This document shows, piece by piece, positions 16,823 through 23,226 of a stretch of 64,000 nucleotides of DNA. The position numbers and the translations under genes are program-made. Within the stretch, counting starts at the first letter, position 1. Each line of letters opens with the position of its first letter. Location: assembly GCF_007741515.1 (NCBI RefSeq), contig NZ_CP036263.1:4761178-4825177 (forward strand). The letters are read 5' to 3'. The notes under the pieces were generated by a model, which was not told where the DNA came from, did not search any database, and was given only the letters and a program-made list of their open reading frames with translations. This stretch comes from Adhaeretor mobilis (GTDB taxonomy: Bacteria > Planctomycetota > Planctomycetia > Pirellulales > Lacipirellulaceae).

Positions 16823-17057
16823 TGGAATGGGGTGTTAGGTATTAGGGGGGATAGGTATTAGGGAAACCGCTGTTTGGGCATTTGCGAGCCTGGCAGCTTA
16901 AGCTCTCAAGTCGCACTCACTCTACGCAATCTTAGCGCAGCTCTTCGCGTTGGGAGAGTAGTTCTCCGATGGGTGGGCCGCAAGGCGAGCGATAGCTGGC
17001 ACATGCCAATTCTACCCATTCTAACTGCCAGCACCGGGTTTTGGGGAGGGCTGGTAA

Positions 17058-17145
17058 TTTGGGCGATAGTTATTGGTCGCCAGGCGCTGGTCTTAGGTTC
17101 GATTCCCCAAACTAACGCATGGCGCCCAATAACCAGCGTCCCAAA
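17058..17145. repeat. Long imperfect inverted repeat between aroC and purC
   Basis: TTTGGGCGATAGTTATTGG and following bases (17058-17082) pair with the inverse of CGCCCAATAACCAGCGTCCC (17120-17145), arms of about 25 nt with a few mismatches and a 37-nt loop. The left side also has a second partial match (CTGGTAATTTGGGCG). A GTTCGATTCC in the loop looks like a tRNA T-loop, but the stem does not pair, so this is not a tRNA. Confidence 0.55.
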
Positions 17146-17444
17146 AAACAGGATGGACGTCCATCATTCGAGAGGGGGCGGTCGATCCTTCGGTCCCGCT
17201 CCCGTCGTCGGCTTCGACAAACCGCGTTCTGCGATCACCGTTAATCAGCTGAGCACTCAGTTCCCGGGAAGCACGCCGGCGATCGATCGCTGGGTGCCTT
17301 TTTCAAACTGAGTGCGCTGTCCTTTCCCGGTCCGCCGCTGTCGTGTGCGAATCCGCCGTCGAACGTGTGCCATTTTAGGGAAATGGGCGGGAAATTCAGC
17401 AACTATTTTTGACCACTCGAAATTGGTACTACTAACTCCACTTC

Positions 17445-17676
17445 TTTTTTGAACCACGGAGAACACGGAGAGCACGGAGGTGTTGGGTTTAGCTCTCGCA
17501 AAGGCGCTAAGGCGCAAAGAGTTCTTATATCATCCATCGACAATTACTAGGTGGATAACTCCCTCGACAATCAATTTCAAACTATTCTACTATCGATATT
17601 CTTTGCGACCTGGCGTCTTTGCGAGAGACTGATCTTCTTAAGCTCCGTGAACCTCCGTGTCCTCTGTGGTTCAAAA
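17445..17676. repeat. Composite 232-nt inverted repeat (CACGGAG plus CGCAAAG modules)
   Basis: The left arm has TTTTTTGAACCACGGAGAAC with further CACGGAG units, then CTCGCAAAGGCGCTAAGGCG. The right arm has the inverse in mirrored order: CTTTGCGACC...CGTCTTTGCGAGAG, then CTCCGTG units and GTGGTTCAAAA. It ends 3 nt before the purC stop. The rest of the aroC-purC gap (16864-17444) has no gene I can support. Confidence 0.75.
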
Positions 17677-17679
17677 GCA

Positions 17680-18585
17680 TCACCAAGCAAACGTCGCACC
17701 CGTAATCAATTCAAACGCCTCGACATATTTCGCGCGCGTTTTGGCGACCACCTCCTCAGGCAATTCAGGCGGCTCGCTATTTTTGTCCCAGCCGGATTGG
17801 GTGAGCCAGTCGCGCACGAATTGTTTGTCGTAGGAAGGTTGCCCGCTCCCAGGTTCATACTGGTCGGCAGGCCAGAAGCGGCTGCTATCGGGGGTCATCG
17901 CTTCGTCGATGAGGATCAACTTTCCGTCCTGCTGGCCAAACTCGAATTTCGTGTCGGCGAGGATAATGCCGACCGAGCGTGCATGTTCGGCACCGCGCTG
18001 GTAGATGTCGATACTCTTCTCTCGCAGTTCTTCGCTCAGTTCTTGCCCCACAATGTTGCACATCTGTTGGAAGGTGATGTTTTCGTCGTGGTCGCCCTGC
18101 TCTGCTTTAGTGGCGGGAGTGAAGATGGGCTCGGGGAGTTGGTCGCTTTCAACCAAGCCAGGGGGAAGTTCGACACCGCACACCGTTTGACTCTCTTGGT
18201 ACTCTTGCCAACCGCTGCCGGAGAGATACCCACGCACGACGCACTCCACGGGCACGACTTGTGTTTTGCGAACCAAGATCGTGCGGCCAGCGAGCGGCTC
18301 GATATCAATTCCCGCGGGCAAGTCCATCTTGGTGACGTCGGTTTCGAGCAGGTGATTGGCGATCCCGAGCTGTGAGTCTGCCAGCAATGCGAACCAGAAA
18401 TTGCTCATTTCGGTGAGAACACGCCCCTTATCTGGCACGCCGTTGGGCATGACCCAGTCGTAAGCGCTGATGCGATCGGAACTGACCAGCAGGAGCGTAT
18501 CGCCCAGGTCGTACACGTCGCGGACTTTTCCTCGTCGGCAGAGAATTCCTGGGAGCGAGGATTCCAGGAGGGGCGATTGGGTCAT
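17680..18585 (-). CDS. purC: Phosphoribosylaminoimidazole-succinocarboxamide synthase
   Basis: Joins aspartate to CAIR with ATP in de novo purine synthesis. The 301-residue protein is the longer form of SAICAR synthase. It starts MTQSPLLESSLPGILCRRGKVRDVYDLG, with the KVRDVY substrate loop, then LLVSSDRISAYD, the 'VRGYLSGSGWQEYQ' block, and the catalytic/metal segment 'LIDEAMTPDSSRFWPADQYEPG'. It stands alone; no other pur gene is adjacent. Confidence 0.97.
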   Translation of the reverse strand: MTQSPLLESSLPGILCRRGKVRDVYDLGDTLLLVSSDRISAYDWVMPNGVPDKGRVLTEMSNFWFALLADSQLGIANHLLETDVTKMDLPAGIDIEPLAGRTILVRKTQVVPVECVVRGYLSGSGWQEYQESQTVCGVELPPGLVESDQLPEPIFTPATKAEQGDHDENITFQQMCNIVGQELSEELREKSIDIYQRGAEHARSVGIILADTKFEFGQQDGKLILIDEAMTPDSSRFWPADQYEPGSGQPSYDKQFVRDWLTQSGWDKNSEPPELPEEVVAKTRAKYVEAFELITGATFAW

Positions 18586-18685
18586 AGTAATGTCGGGTGC
18601 TTTTCAGAATGCGAGTGGGAAGTCACCAATATATCGCAAAGAGAAGATTGACCAATGAGTAAGTTTCGATACCCAATGCTCGGAT

Positions 18686-18754
18686 CGTTAGCCGCCGACT
18701 TTGGTCGCCGCGCCTGCTATCGAACCGCGCGACGAGCAAGCTTGTCGGCTAACG
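18686..18754. repeat. Paired inverted TTAGCCGACGAGC hairpin element
   Basis: CGTTAGCCGCCGACTTTGG (from 18686) and GACGAGCAAGCTTGTCGGCT with AACG (18731-18754) are inverted copies of a family also found near 21004, 22364, 51159 and 51276. It lies in the space between divergent purC and the GH10-like gene. Confidence 0.75.
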
Positions 18755-18856
18755 ACGATCTTTCCCGCGCTTGTGAGCAGCCACTTCGAGGGATAGAATG
18801 GGAGATTGCGGCCACTTTGCCGCTACTCCACCGGTATTCACCCTAGACGTGCTAAC

Positions 18857-20338
18857 ATGGGCCAACTGCGGTTTCGCGTTCATGAACGAGACCGCCTCGG
18901 GGAGGACGGGCTGGGACGCATCTATGTAGCTGGCATGGAGGATATCCCCTGGGCGACGAAAGCTCACTGGGACAACGATATTCTCGTCGTGCGACGCTCC
19001 GTTAGCGACTCAGGCAACATCTTCGTGCCGTGGAATGTCGAAGGTCACGGGCGGCAGATGCTGGCCAGCACAACGCTTATGGAGCGAGAGCGGCCGTACA
19101 CCCTGGAAGTGGAATTGGCTCGCGGGCTCATTCAACGCTTACGAGCACGGCTGTTCATTTGGGAATGGCTAGGGCTGGAAGCCCCAAGCGAGCTTTCCGA
19201 TCAGCTGCAAGACGCCACGCAGCAATTTTCACGGGCGGCCACCAACCAGCACGACCTAGCCCGGGCAGCGAATGCCGCCAGCGATGCCATCCGCTTAGGA
19301 CTAGATGTTTCCAACCTTTTGGTGGAATGCTACACAAAACAAGCGATGGCGAAACGTCAGCACCAGACACCAAGTTCAACTCTGCTGGGTGTGAATCTTG
19401 GTCCCATGATTCCAACCGTCGAATTACGACGGCAGTTGGTTGATGCCACCAACATTATGCAACTGCCCATCGGTTGGAGAGCAATCGAGAGCGAAGAGGG
19501 TCGTCGCAATTTCACCGCAACCGACGAACAACTCGGCTGGTGCCAGAAGGCAGGCCTTAAAGTGGCCGCCGGGCCTTTGCTACGACTGGACGACTCGGGA
19601 ATTCCCCTTTGGATGTATGTGTGGGAAGGTGAGGACTACGAGCAACTTTCTCGCATGATGCTAGAACACGTACGGGCCGTAGTCACCCGCTACGCCGGCC
19701 GCGTGCATTTGTGGCATGTGGCATCGCGCGTGAACACTGGTCGGCTGCTGGCACTCGATGAGGAACAGCGATTAAACTTGGTGGCTCAGGCAATTCAAAC
19801 CGTCAAACAGATTGATCCGCGTACGCCAACGGTCGTATCGTTCGACCAGCCGTGGGGCGAATACATGGCAGGGCAGAACGAAGACCTTGCGCCGCTGCAC
19901 TTTGCAGACGCGCTGCTACGTGCCGATTTGGGCGTTTCGGGGTTCGGGCTGGAAATCAACTCGGGCTACTGGCCGCACGGTAGTGTGCGACGGCCAAGTT
20001 TCGAGTTAGGCCGGCTAATCGATCAATGGAGTTTGCTGGGCGTACCACTGATGGCTCTGCTTTCCACGGCTAGTAAATCTGACGAGGATGGGATGGCGAC
20101 TGCAAAGACTCACGTGGAGCCGGCAGCCGCTACGCAACAGGCAGATACGCAGCTGGCCTGGGCACAGCAAGTGGTGCCTTTGCTGCTGGCGCGGCCAACG
20201 ATTCAGGTCATTCTCTGGAACCAATTGAGCGACGCCCTGCCCCACGAATTTCCTCACGGCGGACTGTTCGACGCCCAGGAGAACGCGAAGCCTACGTTGG
20301 CGTACTTGCGGGACTTGCGAAAGAGTTGTTTGGTTTAG
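18857..20338 (+). CDS. GH10-like (xylanase-fold) protein lacking the usual acid/base residue
   Basis: A 493-residue protein with no signal peptide. The first 150 residues form a beta-rich domain (IYVAGMEDIPW, VPWNVEGHG) that resembles carbohydrate-binding modules of planctomycete GH10 proteins. Residues 175-490 look like a glycoside hydrolase family 10 barrel: 'LLGVNLGP' at strand 1, 'WCQKAGLKVAAGPLLR', 'YAGRVHLWHVASRVN', 'GVSGFGLEINSGYW' and 'PTIQVILWNQLSD'. In classical GH10 the acid/base Glu is in a WDVVNE motif; here the matching place reads WHVASRVN, with no Glu. The Glu in FGLEIN could match the nucleophile. So it may bind rather than cut glycans, or use another chemistry. ATG 18857 is chosen over an upstream start at 18806. 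Confidence 0.65.
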   Translation: MGQLRFRVHERDRLGEDGLGRIYVAGMEDIPWATKAHWDNDILVVRRSVSDSGNIFVPWNVEGHGRQMLASTTLMERERPYTLEVELARGLIQRLRARLFIWEWLGLEAPSELSDQLQDATQQFSRAATNQHDLARAANAASDAIRLGLDVSNLLVECYTKQAMAKRQHQTPSSTLLGVNLGPMIPTVELRRQLVDATNIMQLPIGWRAIESEEGRRNFTATDEQLGWCQKAGLKVAAGPLLRLDDSGIPLWMYVWEGEDYEQLSRMMLEHVRAVVTRYAGRVHLWHVASRVNTGRLLALDEEQRLNLVAQAIQTVKQIDPRTPTVVSFDQPWGEYMAGQNEDLAPLHFADALLRADLGVSGFGLEINSGYWPHGSVRRPSFELGRLIDQWSLLGVPLMALLSTASKSDEDGMATAKTHVEPAAATQQADTQLAWAQQVVPLLLARPTIQVILWNQLSDALPHEFPHGGLFDAQENAKPTLAYLRDLRKSCLV

Positions 20339-20430
20339 AAAGCACAACTCTTGAATCACAGAGGGCGTAGAGGTTCACAGAGAGATAGGACGCGGATTGG
20401 CGCGGATGATTCCTGCTAGGGCAAATATTC

Positions 20431-20976
20431 ATGGGTAAAATCTTTGAGACCATTGACGAGCAGCTGCAAGCGTTTATTGAATCGCAGCAGATTTTCTTTG
20501 TGGCAACGGCTCCGCTTTCGGACGCGGGGCACGTGAATCTTTCGCCGCGCGGGTTGGACTCGCTGCGCGTTCTTGGCCCGCAGACCGTGGCGTTTGTAGA
20601 CATGACCGGTAGCGGGGTGGAGACGATTGCTCACTTGAAAGAAAACGGGCGGATAACGCTGATGTTCTGCGCGTTCAGCGGTCCGCCGAAGATACTCCGG
20701 CTGCAAGGGATTGGCGAAGCAATCACCTTGGACGATGCTCGCTTCGAGGAAGTACAACAAGACTTGCCCGTGCTGCCCGGTGTGCGGGCTATCATCCATA
20801 TTCAGCTCGACCGCATCAGCGACTCCTGCGGGTATGGTGTGCCGCAGTATGAATACCTGGGCGACCGCACGCAGCTGACTGACTACACCGAACGCAAAGG
20901 GCCCGTCGGGATTGTTGAGTACCAGCGGAAAAAGAACCGGGTGAGTATTGACGGGCTGCCGGGGTTGGATGTTTGA
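20431..20976 (+). CDS. Pyridoxamine 5'-phosphate oxidase-fold flavoprotein
   Basis: A 181-residue protein of the PPOX/split-barrel flavin family. Typical pieces are the opening helix 'IFETIDEQLQAFIESQQIFFVATAP', 'GHVNLSPRGLDSLRVLGPQTVAFVDMTGSG' (the flavin-phosphate strand-loop) and 'ETIAHLKENGRITLMFCAFSGPPKILRLQG'. Homologues bind FMN or F420; the substrate is unknown. It is distinct from the true pdxH in this window (33916-34620). It follows the GH10-like gene by 92 nt, a space holding repeat-like CACAGAG and CGCGGATTGGCGCGGATG text. Confidence 0.85.
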   Translation: MGKIFETIDEQLQAFIESQQIFFVATAPLSDAGHVNLSPRGLDSLRVLGPQTVAFVDMTGSGVETIAHLKENGRITLMFCAFSGPPKILRLQGIGEAITLDDARFEEVQQDLPVLPGVRAIIHIQLDRISDSCGYGVPQYEYLGDRTQLTDYTERKGPVGIVEYQRKKNRVSIDGLPGLDV

Positions 20977-21003
20977 GCTGGGGTGTGGCAACTTGCGTCG
21001 CGT

Positions 21004-21028
21004 CCGTTAGCCGTCGAGCTTGCTCGCC
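21004..21028. repeat. Single TTAGCCGACGAGC-family arm
   Basis: CCGTTAGCCGTCGAGCTTGC then TCGCC. It matches the arms at 51159 and 22364 (inverted) and lies between convergent genes. Confidence 0.7.
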
Positions 21029-21038
21029 ATGTCGTATG

Positions 21039-21605
21039 TTATCTGCGCACGAATGCAAGCCATCTCAGACTGTCAATGTCATCTTCTTGAATCGATGAAG
21101 TATATTCCATGAATCGCTTGACATTTGCTGGTGGCAGCAGATAGTCCTTATCTCGAAATCTCACTGCAAATACCCTGTCAAAGGCCACCGGATTGTATTG
21201 GATGATTGGTAGATCAAATCTCAATTCAGATTTTGCGAAGATGCCTTCGCGCTGAAAGTCACAACGCCAAAGACACCCTCCGGTGTCGCATTTAACTTCG
21301 TAACTACCTCCACCTGGTTTGATAGTCAGAGATGTGCTGCCGATACCTGTAAACCACTCGCCAACCACATTCATGTTCGGTGCGAGAAGACCATCTTCGG
21401 GCCGGGCGAGGTCTGCGGCAGTAGGTTCCCAGTTTCTAGCTCGCCGATTGAGCGACCACCGGATTGGCAGGGAGGATGAAAGGAATAGTCCGATTGCTGT
21501 CCCCAAGAGCACCGACATTCCTATTACGACAAGCCAGGAGGTACTAAGCCTATACTTACCCACCAGTTTCTGACTTTGTTTACGAATCGTGCTGAGATCA
21601 ACCAT
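21039..21605 (-). CDS. Membrane-anchored hypothetical protein
   Basis: About 188 residues from ATG 21605 (MVDLSTIRKQSQKLVG). One helix near residues 25-43 (WLVVIGMSVLLGTAIGLFL) is followed by a soluble domain with 'VVGEWFTGIGSTSLTIKPGG' and 'YEVKCDTGGCLWRCDF', which looks like a small lipocalin-like or stress-type beta fold; I do not recognise the family. The frame continues upstream to 21743 but that part lacks protein character. It follows the PIN/antitoxin pair on the same strand by 31 nt and could be part of that transcript. Confidence 0.5.
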   Translation of the reverse strand: MVDLSTIRKQSQKLVGKYRLSTSWLVVIGMSVLLGTAIGLFLSSSLPIRWSLNRRARNWEPTAADLARPEDGLLAPNMNVVGEWFTGIGSTSLTIKPGGGSYEVKCDTGGCLWRCDFQREGIFAKSELRFDLPIIQYNPVAFDRVFAVRFRDKDYLLPPANVKRFMEYTSSIQEDDIDSLRWLAFVRR

Positions 21606-21636
21606 AGTGACGGGATAGTTGGCAGTTTGAAGTGAG

Positions 21637-21837
21637 CTACTCTGATATCTGCGGAGTCTGTTCGCGCTTTGGTAGCGTAATGTACTCACACCCCGACTCA
21701 CGCTGGTGTCTTTGGATATCCTCGAAGATTCGATCAACGTCAAAGTCCATTTTCTTTCCCAGCTCGTACTTAATCCGCATCATCTCCGCGATGGGGTCAG
21801 GGACGTTTGAATCATCTCTTGTTTCTTTTGATGACAT
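21637..21837 (-). CDS. Small protein, likely antitoxin partner of the PIN-domain protein
   Basis: A 66-residue charged protein (MSSKETRDDSNVPDPIAEMM...). The segment 'IRHEL/IKYELGKKMDFDVDRIFEDIQRHQRESG' resembles the short proteins that accompany VapC-like PIN toxins in cyanobacteria and planctomycetes. Its start overlaps the end of the PIN gene by 26 nt, so the two are coupled, here with the toxin gene first. A GAAGG sequence lies about 9 nt upstream of the ATG. The antitoxin role is inferred from position and size. Confidence 0.55.
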   Translation of the reverse strand: MSSKETRDDSNVPDPIAEMMRIKYELGKKMDFDVDRIFEDIQRHQRESGCEYITLPKREQTPQISE

Positions 21838-22345
21838 TGTAGGCCTTCAATAGTTGTTCTGGCGTGCAGATCACTGGCAAGTCAAAGCCTGCATCCTTGC
21901 ACACGGACTCGATGAGGTGACGAACGGTAGGGTTGAGGATGTGCTTGAAATTCCAAGTCGTGATGAATTGCATGTTATTCACCGCGGCAACAGCGATATG
22001 GAATGCGTCGCGCGGCTGCGACTCAGGAACCGCCTTATTAGCAAGCAGTGATTTCGTTACTTCTTTGACTGTTTCAGATGCATCCAGCTGGGCAAGTCCT
22101 TGAATAATTTCAAGCCGTTCCTGCGCTGCCGATGGGTCGCCATCGCTGGACTCACCTAACACCACATCGGAAATCCATAGTTCGTACCTTGCCTTGGCAG
22201 TTGACCACCATTGCCTTGTGATCTCTTGCTTGTAAGCAATCGCCGGATCAGGATGTATTCGCCCAGCGATGCACCCCACGACCGTCGTTTCAACATAAAC
22301 CGTGTCCGTCGCTTTATTATAGCACGGCGGATATTGGCAAGCCAA
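21812..22345 (-). CDS. PIN-domain ribonuclease-like toxin (VapC-type)
   Basis: A 177-residue PIN-fold protein. The first strand TVYVETTVVGCIAGR holds the family's opening acidic residue in the YVETT form; 'LWISDVVLGESSDGDPSAAQERL' and 'ESQPRDAFHIAVAAVNNMQFITTWNFKHI' hold the other acidic residues and the typical 'D-A-x-H-I-A-x-A' helix. Members are Mg-dependent RNases that are often toxins. The first codon appears to be TTG at 22345, since no ATG lies near the conserved strand; a non-standard start is a weak point. The small partner follows with overlap. Confidence 0.75.
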   Translation of the reverse strand: MACQYPPCYNKATDTVYVETTVVGCIAGRIHPDPAIAYKQEITRQWWSTAKARYELWISDVVLGESSDGDPSAAQERLEIIQGLAQLDASETVKEVTKSLLANKAVPESQPRDAFHIAVAAVNNMQFITTWNFKHILNPTVRHLIESVCKDAGFDLPVICTPEQLLKAYNVIKRNKR

Positions 22346-22363
22346 CGCGCGTGGACAACCCCA

Positions 22364-22389
22364 CGGCGAGCAAGCTCGTCGGCTAACGG
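22364..22389. repeat. Single TTAGCCGACGAGC-family arm (inverted)
   Basis: CGGCGAGCAAGCTCGTCGGC then TAACGG, between the STAS gene and the PIN gene. It is the inverse of the arm at 21004, so these two arms bracket the toxin pair and the membrane protein gene. Confidence 0.75.
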
Positions 22390-22472
22390 GCGGTTACTAA
22401 GTACGACAGCCTGCGTGCGACGCTTCAACGGCAACAAGTTGCCCGTGCCCCCCGTGTTCACGTGGGTAGACC

Positions 22473-22856
22473 TTACCTCGGATGGGCGAAGAACGAGTCG
22501 CCCAGTACGGCGTCTTCGCGGTTGGTGAAGCAGGGGAGTGCTTGATCGAGTCGGCAGAAGTGGAGAGCCTGCTGACACTCTTCGCTCAGGCCGCAAATGC
22601 GCAAAAAACCTTCGTGCTGAAGCACGCGCTTTTGCAGCATGACCAATTGGCCCATAAGCAGGCTTGGAAGAAACGCAACGTCTTCCATCTCAAGAACCAA
22701 TCGGTAGGTGAAATGACGTTCCGCGAGCGACCAGAGTTGGGCTGCTACGTCGGACGGTTCTCCGTGGCCTGGATGCAGTCGCACGTAGAGCCAGTCGGGT
22801 CCGCGATCGACATCCAGACTCCATCCTCCACTCACACCTTCTTTGATGCTAACCAT
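22473..22856 (-). CDS. STAS-domain protein (anti-anti-sigma-like)
   Basis: A 127-residue single-domain protein. The core 'YRLVLEMEDVAFLPSLLMGQLVMLQKRV' matches the STAS strand-loop-helix with a candidate phospho-Ser in FLPS, followed by 'EGFLRICGLSEECQQALHFCRLDQAL', the usual second half. Such proteins act in partner-switch regulation of sigma factors or other targets. No anti-sigma kinase lies next to it. Confidence 0.8.
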   Translation of the reverse strand: MVSIKEGVSGGWSLDVDRGPDWLYVRLHPGHGEPSDVAAQLWSLAERHFTYRLVLEMEDVAFLPSLLMGQLVMLQKRVLQHEGFLRICGLSEECQQALHFCRLDQALPCFTNREDAVLGDSFFAHPR

Positions 22857-23087
22857 CGCTTTGCGCTCCTTTGCGACAAGTCAATCCGTTCCTACCCGCC
22901 GTAGACTCGTCGCCGTGAAAGAAAAACGGCCTGTTCCAAAAAGAGAAGTCTCAAGGCTGAGTATTTAATCTACGCCTGTGAGAGGAAAACGACAAGCGAA
23001 GTTTTTCTTTCCGCAAAACTGAACGTTTTAAAAAGTACCACCCTGAGGAAAGCTGCTAGCGATTCGGTGCGCGATTGGGGGATTTGG

Positions 23088-23226
23088 GTAGGGTCCGCTG
23101 TGAGGACCAATTCGATCGCGCAACGAGCCGCAATACCGTCCGCAACCTTGCAAGATTAACATAGGTGCACGCAAGGCCATTGAACCGCAGTAGTCCGATG
23201 TGCGGTCCGATGTGCGGACCCTACCC
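23088..23226. repeat. Paired inverted GGTCCGC hairpin element downstream of alaS
   Basis: GTAGGGTCCGCTGTGAGGAC (from 23088) and the inverse CGGTCCGATGTGCGGACC with CTACC (23203-23226). The right arm covers the alaS stop region. The rest of the 22857-23220 gap has A-rich text with GAAAGAAAAACGGC but no gene that I can support. Confidence 0.75.

Noticed and set aside
17041..17115. Possible tRNA suggested by GGTTCGATTCC
   Set aside because: The T-stem bases on each side do not pair (TTAGG against CCCCA) and no acceptor, D or anticodon arms can be placed.
16874..17311. 145-codon open frame on the + strand between aroC and purC
   Set aside because: It runs through an inverted repeat, has no ribosome site and an unnatural composition.
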